Shown: positions 8,908 through 17,779, counted from the stretch's first letter. The stretch is DNA of 63,861 nucleotides from Rossellomorea vietnamensis (GCF_008180615.1 NZ_VTEH01000004.1:278163-342023); one strand, 5' to 3'. Numbers and translations: made by a program. The notes: generated from the sequence alone by a model not told the origin.

Positions 8908-9225
8908 ATGATTGTTCATCTACTCATTATAGGTTTGTTTGTTATCCTGGGCATATTTCTGATCAATGGAAAAGGAGCCTTTTTGATTGCAGGATATAAT
9001 ACACTGCCTAAGGAAGAGAAAGAAAAGTATGATACCGAAGCACTGTGCAAGTTCATGGGCAAGATGATGTTTGCTCTATCGTTCAGTATCTCGCTCTGGG
9101 CATTAAGTGAGGCACTCGATATGCAGTGGCTGTTCATAGCGGGAATGGTTTTATTTATGGCCTTAATCTTTTTCATGCTTGTTTATATTAATACCGGCAG
9201 TAGATTTAAGAAAGGCGATGGCTGA
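8908..9225 (+). CDS. DUF3784-type small membrane protein
   Basis: 105 residues with an N-terminal helix, the conserved loop GKGAFLIAGYNTLPKEEKEKYD followed by a short ALCKFMGK helix, then two more hydrophobic helices. This arrangement is typical of DUF3784 proteins, whose function is not established. GGAGG lies just before the ATG and the preceding membrane-protein gene is 11 bp away. Confidence 0.8.
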   Translation: MIVHLLIIGLFVILGIFLINGKGAFLIAGYNTLPKEEKEKYDTEALCKFMGKMMFALSFSISLWALSEALDMQWLFIAGMVLFMALIFFMLVYINTGSRFKKGDG

Positions 9226-9343
9226 AAGAGGGTTGGCGAAGTGACAAAATGTTCAAGTAGGTATCTGCCTGAATTTTCCTCAGGGCATTAGATTAACGTG
9301 AATAGTCTGGGTTGGGTGTTTGTCCATTTGGTTTCAATTCTTT

Positions 9344-9370
9344 TTGATTTGGACCAGGAAAAGCTATAAT
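9344..9370 (+). promoter_or_regulatory. Candidate promoter of the 58-residue ORF
   Basis: TATAAT at 9365-9370 with TTGATT (15-bp spacer) or TTTTGA (17-bp spacer) upstream. Its position shows that the ATG inside the -10 box is not the translation start. Confidence 0.45.
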
Positions 9371-9401
9371 GGCGACAAGCACTTATGAAAGGAAGATGAG
9401 A

Positions 9402-9578
9402 ATGTCCGAGTTCTTAAACCTGGTCTTTGGGTATGTTATATTGGCGATTCCAGCCTTGATCATTGTTCTGTTATTCATGCGAAAGTCAAAAAAGGACCTG
9501 AAGGATTTTGATGAAAGTAAATATCATATTCTTGATCATGATGGAGATAAAGATAAAGATAAAGAAAGAGAAAAATAA
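9402..9578 (+). CDS. Small single-helix membrane protein, unknown
   Basis: 58 residues: one hydrophobic segment (about 5-24), a basic RKSKKDLK stretch, then a very charged tail of Asp-Lys/Glu-Lys pairs. The frame opens at 9369, but that ATG lies in a TATAAT promoter element. The ATG at 9402 sits 7 bp after AAAGGAAG and is the better start. No family recognised. A T-rich terminator follows. Confidence 0.6.
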   Translation: MSEFLNLVFGYVILAIPALIIVLLFMRKSKKDLKDFDESKYHILDHDGDKDKDKEREK

Positions 9579-9597
9579 AATACTCAAGAAAAATCCA

Positions 9598-9634
9598 CCT
9601 GCGGCAAGTTGTCCCTGGTGTTTTTTTTTTTATA
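9598..9634 (+). terminator. Terminator
   Basis: An imperfect CACC...GGTG stem with a run of about 11 T, located between the small ORF and the merR promoter. Confidence 0.55.
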
Positions 9635-9639
9635 AACTA

Positions 9640-9670
9640 TTGAAGTTAACGTTAACGTCAATGGTAAAAT
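9640..9670 (+). promoter_or_regulatory. MerR-type promoter and operator
   Basis: A 22-bp inverted repeat with one mismatch is centred between 9650 and 9651 on GTTAAC|GTTAAC, flanked by TTGA (9640) and TCAA (9661). A -35-like TTGAAG (9640-9645) and a -10-like TAAAAT (9665-9670) are 19 bp apart, the over-long spacer that MerR activators correct. The operator lies mostly within that spacer. The merR gene starts at 9705, so autoregulation of the operon is likely. Confidence 0.6.
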
Positions 9671-9704
9671 AGTGTTATCTAAAAATTCAGACACAGGAGA
9701 CCTC

Positions 9705-10088
9705 ATGAATTATTCCATTTCACAACTTGCCGAAGAGTTTAGCCTCACTACCAGGACAATAAGATACTATGAAGAACTGGACCTTTTGACACCTGCCCGG
9801 GATGATGGCGGCAGGAGGGTGTATTCAAGAAAAGAATATGCCCGCCTGAAGCTGATTCTGCGCGGAAAGCGTTTCGGCTTTTCGTTAGAAGAAATTAAAG
9901 AAATGATCCATCTGTTTGACAGTGACCGCAGCGGCAGAGCTCAGCTGGAAAGGACGATTGAGTATGGCAATCAGCGAATTGAGGAGGTGAGCGGCCGGAT
10001 CAGGGAACTCCAAAGTATGAAGCATGACTTAGAGATGCTGCGTGATGATTTTGTAAAAAGACTTGAACAGTTGGGGAGCGATGAATGA
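9705..10088 (+). CDS. MerR-family regulator of an acyl-CoA operon
   Basis: 127 residues: an N-terminal winged helix (YSISQLAEEFSLTTRTIRYYEELDLL, then RVYSRKEYARLKLI) and a C-terminal coiled coil (about 75-125). It lacks the Cys cluster of metal-sensing MerR proteins. The place in front of acyl-CoA genes resembles the LiuR-like MerR regulators of branched-chain and fatty-acid catabolism. Start is the ATG at 9705 after AGGAGA; the frame is open from 9672. The stop overlaps the next start (ATGA). Confidence 0.85.
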   Translation: MNYSISQLAEEFSLTTRTIRYYEELDLLTPARDDGGRRVYSRKEYARLKLILRGKRFGFSLEEIKEMIHLFDSDRSGRAQLERTIEYGNQRIEEVSGRIRELQSMKHDLEMLRDDFVKRLEQLGSDE

Positions 10089-11611
10089 TGAATATTTCAA
10101 ATTTGCTGGAAAGAAATGCCCGTAAATACCCATATCAAGAAGCCATCATCTCAGGTGAACAGCGTGTGAATTATTTTGAGCTGAATCAGCAAGTGAATAA
10201 GTTTGCCTCAGCTCTAAAACAGCAGGGAATATCGGCAGGGGACAAAGTAGTTCTTTTCATGCCGAATACACCTGAGTTCGTGATCGCCTATTTTTCTGTG
10301 CTTCGGCTCGGTGGGATCATTGTCCCGGTCAATGCCAAGCTGACAGGAAAAGAAGTTCACTATATTCTGGAGCATAGTGATGCACGTGCCCTCATTGCCC
10401 ATGAACTGCTGTTTGATGCTGTTTCAGGAGTGGGAGATGAAGACCTCCTGCTAATTAAAACCGGCAAGGGAAGAGACTCATGGAAAAGCTTTGAGCAGCT
10501 GCTGGCAAACGGAAAGACGGAATCGATTGCCTGCACCCTCTCTGAAGATGATGAAGCCACGATTTTATACACTTCGGGAACGACCGGAAAGCCAAAGGGT
10601 GTCCTGTTTACTTACCGCAACATATTGAGTGCGGCAATCATGATGTGTGTGGAGATGGAAATGAAACCGGAGAGCCGGATCCTCCATATGATGCCTTTGA
10701 GCCATTCAGCGCCTCTTCACTTATTTCTGGTGGCAGGAACCTATGTGGGAGCTTCCCATGTTCTGTCCCCGACGTTCACCCCCGAAGCCCTGTTGAAATT
10801 AGTGGAAGGCGAAAAGGTGACTCACTTCTTCGGCGCACCTGTTGCGTATCTTTTTACAGCTAAAATGCCAACGATCGAATCCTATGACCTTTCCTCTATG
10901 AAATTCTGGGTGTACGGCGGAGCACCGCTTTCCCAGCCAGAAGTGGCGCTTATCAAAGAGAAATTTAATACAGACAGGTTGTGCTGTGTCTATGGATTGA
11001 CAGAAGCAGGGCCGACGGGAACGTTGCTGCTCTCGGATGAGCATAGTAATCATGCGGGCAGCATCGGGAAAAGAGGTGCATTGGGGACGGAAATCATGAT
11101 TGCCGATGATCAAGGAAATGAACTCCCGCCAGGTGAAGTGGGTGAAATCCTGCTCTATGGAGAAGGAAATATGAAAGGGTACTATAAAGACTCTGAAAAA
11201 ACAAACGAAGCTTATCACAATGGCTGGTTACGGACGGGTGATCTTGCCAGGAGAGATGAAGAAGGATACATCTGGATTGTTGACCGGAAAAAGGATTTGA
11301 TTATCTCCGGAGGGGTCAACATTTATCCGAAAGAGGTGGAAGAAGCTCTCATGGCTCATCCTTTGATCTCAGAGGCGGCAGTCATCGGGGTCCCTCATCG
11401 GGAATGGGGAGAAACTGTGAAAGCCTATATTGTTTCAAACGAAAAATTTGAAGATGTCAAAGAAACCTGCCAGACGTTTTTATCTGGGAAACTTGCCTTC
11501 TATAAAATTCCGAAATTGTATGAGGCGGTAACGGAGCTTCCGCGCAACGCGACAGGAAAGATTCTGAAGCAGGTATTAAGAGATGAGAATAAGAGCGGTG
11601 TTGCAAAATGA
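10085..11611 (+). CDS. Acyl-CoA synthetase (AMP-forming)
   Basis: 508-residue ANL-superfamily ligase that activates a fatty acid to acyl-AMP and then acyl-CoA. The P-loop-like ILYTSGTTGKPKGV motif is near 160, VYGLTEAGPTG near 300, GWLRTGDLA near 380, and the C-terminal hinge and catalytic Lys segment (VDRKKDLIISGG, then LPRNATGKILKQ) are present. The start overlaps the merR stop, and the stop overlaps the acyl-CoA dehydrogenase start, so all three are translationally coupled. Substrate chain length cannot be told from sequence. Confidence 0.92.
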   Translation: MMNISNLLERNARKYPYQEAIISGEQRVNYFELNQQVNKFASALKQQGISAGDKVVLFMPNTPEFVIAYFSVLRLGGIIVPVNAKLTGKEVHYILEHSDARALIAHELLFDAVSGVGDEDLLLIKTGKGRDSWKSFEQLLANGKTESIACTLSEDDEATILYTSGTTGKPKGVLFTYRNILSAAIMMCVEMEMKPESRILHMMPLSHSAPLHLFLVAGTYVGASHVLSPTFTPEALLKLVEGEKVTHFFGAPVAYLFTAKMPTIESYDLSSMKFWVYGGAPLSQPEVALIKEKFNTDRLCCVYGLTEAGPTGTLLLSDEHSNHAGSIGKRGALGTEIMIADDQGNELPPGEVGEILLYGEGNMKGYYKDSEKTNEAYHNGWLRTGDLARRDEEGYIWIVDRKKDLIISGGVNIYPKEVEEALMAHPLISEAAVIGVPHREWGETVKAYIVSNEKFEDVKETCQTFLSGKLAFYKIPKLYEAVTELPRNATGKILKQVLRDENKSGVAK

Positions 11612-13290
11612 AGTACATCGAAAACTTTTACAAAGAGGATACCCATTTTATCAGCGTCCTGAAGCGATATCTCGATGAAGAAATGGGAGAATGGGCCGAT
11701 CGCGAGCTCATGGATTTCGGCAGGATGTGCGCCGGCGAAATCGATGAACGTGCCGCTCATACAGACCGAGAAGGCCAGCCGAGGCTCATTAAATATGACC
11801 GGATGGGCGAGGATATCTCTGAGGTTTGGGTCAATGAAGGATACAAGCAAACGGTAAAAGATACTTATAACAAAGGGATTGTTGGCTATATCCATAAACA
11901 GATTCCGGAACTCGGCCGAAAAGGCAATTATGTATATTCTTACGCTCAAGGGTATCTGCTGTCACAGTCCGAACCTGGCTTCTATTGTCCTGTCACCCTA
12001 ACGATGGCAACAGCCTATCTCATGGAACACTATGCCAGCGATGAAGTCAAAGAGCGTTTCCTTCCTCACGTGCTTTCTACCGGGGAAACCGAGTTATACG
12101 AAGGAGCGACCTTCCTGACTGAGCGGCAGGGGGGATCGGATGTAGGCGCGAACGAAACCAAAGCGGTTAAAAATGGTGACAGCTACCGTCTTTCCGGGGA
12201 GAAATATTTCGCGTCCAATTCAGGAATGTGCGGAGTCGCGATGGTACTGGCAAGGATGGATGGAGCACCGCCTGGCACCAAAGGACTGAGCCTGTTTGCA
12301 GTACCTTGGAGAAAGGAAAACGGCAAGCTAAATGGTATTAAAATCAGAAGGTTGAAAGACAAATTGGGTGTCCGCGCCGTTCCATCTGCTGAAGTCGAAT
12401 TTGAAGAAGCCGAAGCCTATCTGGTCGGAGAGCCATCTAAAGGCATCCATTATATGATGGAGGCACTCAATCTTTCCAGGGTCTGCAATGCGATCGCCTC
12501 CATCGGGATCATGAGGCGCGCCTATATGGAAGCCAGGAATTATGCCTTCCACAGAGAGGCCTTCGGAAAGAAACTGGCAGACTATCCGATGATCAAGGAA
12601 ACCCTGACTCATTTGGCGGTGAAGCAGGAAATCGAAACAAGCGCGGTATTTTCTCTTATCGATCTTTTCGATAAAGTGATGTCACACGAGCATCCAGTTT
12701 CAGAAAAAGAAATGGTCTTGAACAGGCTGCTCATTGCTCTTTTAAAAAAAGAAACAGCCGAACAGGCCATCCACTTCTCTCACGAGGCAATTGAAATGCA
12801 TGGAGGAAACGGCTTTATTGAAGACTTCGTTCTTCCCCGTCTCCTGCGAGATGCACAAGTTTTGACCGTGTGGGAAGGAACAGCGAATATCCTCGGGCTT
12901 GAAATTCTGCGGTTAATGAATAAGCATAATGCCCATCAGCTGTTTATCGAGGAAATGAAGGGAAATCTGGAGGGCATCCCCTCTTCTTTGGAAGGATTAA
13001 AAGGGCTTGTAGAAAAAGGCTTGAAGGAGCTCTCGGAACTGACGGAGTATGTGGCCGGTGCGGAGCAAGATGTACAGACCTATCATGCCAAAAAAATTGG
13101 TAATCTCATGACAAGCATTTATGAAAGCTGGATCAGTTTAGAAGAAGCAGCGAGCGGCGGTGAACGAGAACGGGTGAAAGCTGAAATTTTTATTGAAAAA
13201 ACATGGTGCAATCATTTGCTGGATAAAGAGATGAAACCGGTAGCCCACTTTGATTTGATATGCAATCCCCAGCTTACCCCTGTAAAATGA
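11608..13290 (+). CDS. Acyl-CoA dehydrogenase, AidB-like
   Basis: 560-residue FAD-dependent acyl-CoA dehydrogenase of the longer AidB-like branch. Seen are the FAD-binding LTERQGGSDVGANET segment (about 170), the substrate-loop region GEKYFASNSG, RxxFGKKLADYP near 320, and the catalytic-base segment VWEGTANILGLE near 425. It would oxidise the acyl-CoA made by the synthetase encoded just upstream. The 4-bp ATGA overlap supports a single operon. An extra C-terminal helical part follows residue 440. Confidence 0.9.
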   Translation: MKYIENFYKEDTHFISVLKRYLDEEMGEWADRELMDFGRMCAGEIDERAAHTDREGQPRLIKYDRMGEDISEVWVNEGYKQTVKDTYNKGIVGYIHKQIPELGRKGNYVYSYAQGYLLSQSEPGFYCPVTLTMATAYLMEHYASDEVKERFLPHVLSTGETELYEGATFLTERQGGSDVGANETKAVKNGDSYRLSGEKYFASNSGMCGVAMVLARMDGAPPGTKGLSLFAVPWRKENGKLNGIKIRRLKDKLGVRAVPSAEVEFEEAEAYLVGEPSKGIHYMMEALNLSRVCNAIASIGIMRRAYMEARNYAFHREAFGKKLADYPMIKETLTHLAVKQEIETSAVFSLIDLFDKVMSHEHPVSEKEMVLNRLLIALLKKETAEQAIHFSHEAIEMHGGNGFIEDFVLPRLLRDAQVLTVWEGTANILGLEILRLMNKHNAHQLFIEEMKGNLEGIPSSLEGLKGLVEKGLKELSELTEYVAGAEQDVQTYHAKKIGNLMTSIYESWISLEEAASGGERERVKAEIFIEKTWCNHLLDKEMKPVAHFDLICNPQLTPVK

Positions 13291-13325
13291 GCAAAAACCA
13301 CACTGAATTTCAGTGTGGTTTTTGC
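13291..13325. terminator. Bidirectional terminator between convergent genes
   Basis: GCAAAAACCACACTGA (13291-13306) and TCAGTGTGGTTTTTGC are perfectly complementary with a tiny loop and have A and T runs on either side, serving both the acyl-CoA operon and the facing MFS gene. Confidence 0.92.
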
Positions 13326-13327
13326 TG

Positions 13328-14530
13328 TCAGCCCGCCTTCTCAGCGAGAACAGTTCCTTTTAATTGACGGTACTTAGAGTAAAAGAGTGCCGTAGCCGCA
13401 AGGGAAACAATTCCGAACATGAGCGTCATATACTGCAATCCCATTATATCCAGAAACAAGCCTGTCATCAGGAGGACCACCTGGAAGATCAGTCTGTCCA
13501 GCATATTCCGGAATGAAAAGAACCTTCCATGAAAGTCTTTTGGAATCCTTGTCTGGAAAATAGTTGCGGCTGTAGGGAAGAAGCAGCCGACTGCAAATCC
13601 GAAAATCGCAAAGGCTATCACCGAGATTACGGGCTGATCAGCGAAAAACAACAGCATTTGAGCGGCTCCGATGACAAATGAGAACAAAAATAAAATCGAG
13701 TAAGGAGAGCGCTTGCCGCTGATCTGCTTTACAAAAAAGGCTCCCAGCATGAAGGCGATCCCTTCCGCTGTATAAATCCAGCCTTTAATAGCCGAGCTGT
13801 CCTGCAGTTCACTGATATTGATGACCATCAAATTGAACCCGCCGATAAATAAAAGAGGAATGAGTGTCATAACCAAGGTCATCATGACAATCGGAAGCCC
13901 TTTGATAATCGGAAAGACTTCTTTGAAACTGCCAGCTTTGGCTTTCCCTTTTTCAAAGACGCCGGCATTAGGTTCCTCCAGCTTTAAGAAAAACGTTATG
14001 AAAAATAGAAGCAAATAAGCAATCATTGAAAGAAGATACAGCATGGATAGAGACATGACGACGAGGAAGATTCCTGCAAGAGCCGTTCCCAATATCCTTG
14101 AAAGTGTCGCCACATTCATATGGACTCCGTTCAGCTGAAGCAAGTCTTTCTCCTTGACCACCATGGGGATTGCCGCTTGTAAAGCAGGAAAATAGAAAGC
14201 GGCTGAAACCTGGATGAAAATCATGAACACAACCATCCATAGAACGGATCCAGTATAGATGGCAGCAAACATGAACAGCACGCTGACTGCGCGTCCGAAA
14301 CCGGAGAAAAGCATGACTTTCTTTTTATCCACCTGGTCCGTAATCCTGCCAGCAAGAGGACCAAGAAGCAGACCGGCCAGCAAACCGATGGCCAGGATGA
14401 CGGCTTTCAAAAAGTCGGAGGGCACCTTGTCCTGCATAAATTCAAGATTTCCAATGATTCCGAGCCAGAGTCCCAAGCCGGCAACGAACTCGCCCATTAA
14501 GATAATCCAGACATTTTTATTTTTCCACAT
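13328..14530 (-). CDS. MFS transporter, 12 TM
   Basis: 400-residue major facilitator with about 12 hydrophobic segments. The loop between helices 2 and 3 carries the usual GPLAGRITDQVDKKKVML motif near residue 65. It is most like the drug/unknown-solute efflux branch with short loops. GTG at 14545 is also in frame but overlaps the GAGG element that serves the ATG at 14530. Substrate unknown. Not in an operon. Confidence 0.85.
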   Translation of the reverse strand: MWKNKNVWIILMGEFVAGLGLWLGIIGNLEFMQDKVPSDFLKAVILAIGLLAGLLLGPLAGRITDQVDKKKVMLFSGFGRAVSVLFMFAAIYTGSVLWMVVFMIFIQVSAAFYFPALQAAIPMVVKEKDLLQLNGVHMNVATLSRILGTALAGIFLVVMSLSMLYLLSMIAYLLLFFITFFLKLEEPNAGVFEKGKAKAGSFKEVFPIIKGLPIVMMTLVMTLIPLLFIGGFNLMVINISELQDSSAIKGWIYTAEGIAFMLGAFFVKQISGKRSPYSILFLFSFVIGAAQMLLFFADQPVISVIAFAIFGFAVGCFFPTAATIFQTRIPKDFHGRFFSFRNMLDRLIFQVVLLMTGLFLDIMGLQYMTLMFGIVSLAATALFYSKYRQLKGTVLAEKAG

Positions 14531-14680
14531 AATAGTACCTCGCACAGTGTGTAATATATTTCGTTTCTCTAAATATACTACAGCAGAAAGGTCTTAGGTA
14601 TCTTTTTCTTTGAATATTTGAGTTTGGGTAATCTTACCTTTCTATTTCAAAAGCAGCAATGAGTAAAGAAATCTCCCGCA

Positions 14681-15220
14681 TTATAAAGAATCTTCGACAG
14701 ATTCGCTCAGAGCACTGAGAATGGCACCGACTGCTTGAATCCAGCTTCCGACTGAATCGAGGGTGCTGCGTTGCTGCCCCCGCAATGAGAGAATCCCTGA
14801 TAGGGCTTGCAAGCTATTGCCGATTACTTGAAGCAGGTTGCCATAAAGAGAAAGAGCGGCTTCCCGCGATGGAGAAGAATCCAAATCATCTGCAAAAGCT
14901 GAAGCTCCTCCTACTGCTTGAAATAAATCCCCTTTAATCTGCAGCTGGGTTTGAAGATCTCCTTCCGTCAGCAGAAAGGCTCCTACCTCAATTGAGTTTC
15001 CGATTGCCTGTACCATATTTCCGATTTTAGTCAGAGTCACTTTGTCTGTACTGTCTGCTGCCAAAGCATTCCCGGTACCCTGCAGCAGATTTCCAATAAT
15101 ATTAAGATCTTCTGCCTGCTGTTTATTGACAAACTTCGGCGGTGTGCTGCTTATGGCGGATAGAACCGTACCTATGGCTTGAATCCATCCTCCGGTAAAA
15201 CTCTTCTCGTGATTTTCCAT
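14681..15220 (-). CDS. Repetitive small protein (DUF6944-like)
   Basis: About 179 residues built of imperfect repeats around a GNLLQAxGN core (GGWIQAIGTVLSAI, GNLLQGTGNALAA, GNMVQAIGNSIEV, GDLFQAVGGASAF, GNLLQVIGNSLQAL, GSWIQAVGAILSAL), about 28 residues apart. This suggests a row of amphipathic helical hairpins. It resembles the DUF6944 repetitive proteins of Bacillus, whose role is unknown. No signal peptide. An in-frame GTG at 15229 is an alternative start. Confidence 0.75.
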   Translation of the reverse strand: MENHEKSFTGGWIQAIGTVLSAISSTPPKFVNKQQAEDLNIIGNLLQGTGNALAADSTDKVTLTKIGNMVQAIGNSIEVGAFLLTEGDLQTQLQIKGDLFQAVGGASAFADDLDSSPSREAALSLYGNLLQVIGNSLQALSGILSLRGQQRSTLDSVGSWIQAVGAILSALSESVEDSL

Positions 15221-15364
15221 TGTACACACCTGTCCTCTTTCTTGCCGAATTTACCATTAGTATATGAAGACAGGGATTAGCTTGGAACAAAAGTGTTTAA
15301 TGGGGTGGAGAATGCAGGAATCCAAAGGTGAATGTCGAATTGTCATAATATGGAGGTGGTGAGA

Positions 15365-15508
15365 GTGGAGCAGGTTAAGAAAAAATGGATTTGCTCTAAA
15401 TGCAGTAAGGATATTTGGGATGAAGTAGAATTCATAGACAACGGCGGCATCTGTGACGACTGTTACAGCATCCCGGTCAAGAAGAGAATCGGAAGGATCA
15501 GAAGATAA
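15365..15508 (+). CDS. 47-residue zinc-ribbon-like protein
   Basis: A small gene starting with GTG after GGAGGTGG. The protein has two Cys pairs (CSKC at 10-13 and CDDC at 30-33), so it probably binds one zinc, and ends in a basic tail (KKRIGRIRR). A strong terminator follows at 15567. The good ribosome site, clean Cys spacing and terminator make it likely real. Function unknown. Confidence 0.7.
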   Translation: MEQVKKKWICSKCSKDIWDEVEFIDNGGICDDCYSIPVKKRIGRIRR

Positions 15509-15566
15509 AACCTTAGACACGGAAGGAAAATGCTAGTGGCTTTTCAAAAACCTATAAAAGAAAAAT

Positions 15567-15608
15567 GAGTATGACAATCCCGGAAACCTGGATGTCATGC
15601 TCTTTTTT
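15567..15608 (+). terminator. Terminator of the zinc-ribbon gene
   Basis: GAGTATGACA (15567-15576) pairs with TGTCATGCTC (15593-15602), followed by six T. Confidence 0.85.
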
Positions 15609-15614
15609 AGGTTG

Positions 15615-15738
15615 TTTTCGTAAACTTTGTTGCTATTTGATATAAATTTCGTAAGATAACGCCTTAATTCATCGAATTTATCTTGGGAAGAAAGAAAAGA
15701 GCAGCTGCCTCCAATTAGAGAGAAAAACCATAGTATTC
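15615..15738 (-). repeat. Dispersed intergenic repeat, copy 1
   Basis: Its reverse complement aligns over about 125 bp with 35645-35770. Shared blocks include ATACTA, TTCTCTCTCTAAT-like, AGCTGCTCTTTTCTT, GAATTAAGG and AGCAACAAAGTTTACGAAAA. No ORF. It fills most of the gap before the next gene (15509-15895). Confidence 0.6.
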
Positions 15739-15895
15739 GAGGGGAACGCAGGTAAATCAGCCCGTGGAGTATTGCGTCTGGAGCGGAAACACACTCTTTG
15801 CGAAAACAGCATTACAAAAAGAAATAGTGCATATGTCATCTTTATAGTTTTAATCCAAACCCGATAAAAAAGGTAAGCCAATGAGGAGGTCCACA

Positions 15896-16288
15896 ATGAA
15901 GCTGAAAGAACTAGCCTTAAAGATTAACGAGGAAAGTGATAAATTGGACTTAGTCAGTACTAGGAAGTATATCGAGAGCAATCTCGATCTCTTATATGAG
16001 AATAAACAGCTTTTGAATAGGAATGCACGGGAACTGCTGGATTTTTTGAGAGATAGAAAGAATAATGGAGAAAAGCCTCTCAACAGAACGGAAATGGCAG
16101 CCATTCATGCTATGAATACCTATGCTCTCAGGTTTGATGTTCAAGGATTAAAAATGACGGTGAAGAATAAAAAAGAATTGCTGCTTAAGAAAGAGACCCT
16201 GGGATTTTTAAATAGTGATGCCAAAATCCTTCTTGAAGGAATGGGAGCAATTGAGAAGCAGCAAAAGAAAAGAGCGGAGAATCCTTGA
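15896..16288 (+). CDS. Conserved-looking helical protein, unknown
   Basis: 130 residues, predicted mostly helical and highly charged, without membrane segments or Cys clusters. GAGGAGG lies 7 bp before the ATG at 15896. The stop codon lies within the loop region of a strong terminator. I do not recognise the family. It sits just left of the tRNA-Arg direct repeat that bounds the 2-kb insertion. Confidence 0.75.
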   Translation: MKLKELALKINEESDKLDLVSTRKYIESNLDLLYENKQLLNRNARELLDFLRDRKNNGEKPLNRTEMAAIHAMNTYALRFDVQGLKMTVKNKKELLLKKETLGFLNSDAKILLEGMGAIEKQQKKRAENP

Positions 16289-16311
16289 AATAAGGAATCT
16301 CCGCTCTTTTA
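16269..16311. terminator. Terminator abutting the left tRNA-Arg repeat
   Basis: AGAGCGGAGA-TCCTT and AAGGA-TCTCCGCTCT form a long stem ending in TTTT. A hairpin of the same style (AGAGCGAG...CTCGCTCT) stands next to the intact tRNA-Arg at 18268-18312. Confidence 0.85.
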
Positions 16312-16312
16312 C

Positions 16313-16359
16313 ATTAACGTCCCAGGCAAGAGTCGAACTTGCGACCTGCAGCTTAGGAG
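16313..16359 (-). repeat. Left att-like repeat: partial tRNA-Arg 3' half
   Basis: 47 bp identical but for one base (16348 G versus 18349 A) to the 3' half of the tRNA-Arg at 18314-18360, from the anticodon loop through the 3' end. Beyond 16360 similarity to the tRNA breaks down. This is the usual core of tyrosine-recombinase attachment sites in tRNA genes. A decayed second tRNA copy is the alternative. Confidence 0.8.
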
Positions 16360-16654
16360 TCGGTCCTGCTGGGTTTGGATCGTTCTGGATAAGATGGATA
16401 ACCCTTGTTAAATTAAATCAGCATGAACGGATTGCTATTTTGAATATTATCGATTTTAATTGAGCGTAGAGGATGAGTTTTTCCACCCGAGGATAGGGTT
16501 GTTATTAAGTTAAAACCAACAATAGTAATTTTCTTATCTGTAATTAAATCGACAAACACCAGGTGTTTGCAGAAAATTCTATTTGAGGCACTGCCATAGA
16601 TTACCTTAATGGATGTTAAGTAATAAGGATATTTGTAATGGGAGGCAGAATTAG

Positions 16655-17437
16655 ATGAAAATTTGGTCAGAAGAAACAGAAGATATTTATCGATTACCTG
16701 AAATCGGTCAAGAGGAAATCCATCGTATTGAAAAAGAAATAAAGAAGAATCTCCCTGAGAGTTATAAAGAATTAGTTTTACAACAGAATGGCGGCTATTT
16801 AAACGTTAATTCAGTTTTAATTGAAAAAGGAAATCCAGAATGTATAGGTATAGATCATATTTATGGTGCAGGAAGTCCAGGGATATTAGACAGCCCTAGT
16901 ATTGTTAAAGAGTGGGGTTTAGCCGAAAATCTTCTTATTTTTAGTGGCGAAGGGAATTATTGGTTTGCCTTAGATTACTCAGCAAATACTCCGAGTGTAA
17001 TCTATATTGAGCAAGAATCAAATAAATTAGTTAAAGTGGCAAACAGTTTTGATAGCTTCCTAAAGAATCTTTCTACCACTGCCTTTACTGATGATGAACT
17101 AGAGATGGAATGGTCTCAAGAAGAAGCGGACAAGATATTTTCAGGAATAGATTATGCACTTATAGAAGAGGTATTATTAAGTTTTCAGTATGCTGAGAAC
17201 TTGGATATGAAATGGTATTTGACTAAAGCGCTTGAACTGTCGACTCATCCTAACTCCATGGTTAGGGAAGTTGTGGTAAGTATTTTGAGAAATAATGCAG
17301 AGGAGGTATTAGCTGAGGCAGACTTTACAACCCAAGAGTTACTACTTAAAGCATTAAGGAATTTACTTGAAGATCCTAATCATGATATAAAAAACGAGGC
17401 TGAAGACATTAAAGAGAGTAATAATATTAATAGTTGA
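16655..17437 (+). CDS. SMI1/KNR4 (SUKH) family protein, possible immunity protein
   Basis: 260 residues. The first 145 match the SUKH fold: LPEIGQEEIHRIEKEIKKNLPESYKELVLQQNGGYLN, then IYGAGS, a WGLAENLLIF strand and FALDYS. SUKH proteins are commonly immunity proteins for polymorphic nuclease toxins. The rest (about 150-255) is helical, possibly HEAT-like. GGGAGG lies 9 bp before the ATG. The gene is AT-rich compared with neighbours and lies inside the tRNA-flanked insertion. No toxin gene adjoins it. Confidence 0.8.
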   Translation: MKIWSEETEDIYRLPEIGQEEIHRIEKEIKKNLPESYKELVLQQNGGYLNVNSVLIEKGNPECIGIDHIYGAGSPGILDSPSIVKEWGLAENLLIFSGEGNYWFALDYSANTPSVIYIEQESNKLVKVANSFDSFLKNLSTTAFTDDELEMEWSQEEADKIFSGIDYALIEEVLLSFQYAENLDMKWYLTKALELSTHPNSMVREVVVSILRNNAEEVLAEADFTTQELLLKALRNLLEDPNHDIKNEAEDIKESNNINS

Positions 17438-17497
17438 AAAGGTAGGCGTTGTAAAACTATGCATTTTGTTAATTTTACAACTGACCTATCTTTTTTG
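17438..17497 (+). terminator. SUKH gene terminator
   Basis: AAGGTAGG...GTTGTAAAA and TTTTACAAC...CCTATCT pair imperfectly over about 17 bp, followed by TTTTTT. Confidence 0.75.
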
Positions 17498-17599
17498 AAC
17501 TTTATTAAAAATTAAATATTCAAAAAGTGAAACAAGTTTATGTCATGGTATATTTTTTACAATAAAATACAATATTTTGTAGAAAGAAGTATAAAAAGA

Positions 17600-17779
17600 A
17601 AGGTTAATTTAGAAAACTGGAGCCGTCTATCGAAAACGCAAGGTCGATGTGGAGCCAGTTATGGATTGTTGAAAGCTAATTTGCGTTTCACTCGATTTTC
17701 CGTACGAGGAAAATCGAAGGTCGAAAATGAAATGATTGAATTTGAGAAAATTCATTGCCAACAATTAATCTACAGATGA
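17600..17779 (+). pseudogene. Degenerate C-terminal fragment of an IS1182-like transposase
   Basis: One frame reads TGAVYRKRKVDVEPV from 17616, then the match continues in another frame as KANLRFTRFSVRGKSKV. Together they are the conserved C-terminal segment of IS1182-family DDE transposases, so at least one frameshift has occurred and the N-terminal part is gone. The sequence near 17810 (TGTCCCAGCCTCTTTG) may be the old IS end. The 79-residue ORF here is therefore not a functional gene. Confidence 0.8.

Noticed and set aside
17540..17779. 79-codon ORF as a gene
   Set aside because: Its second half is a frameshifted transposase fragment and it lacks a ribosome site.
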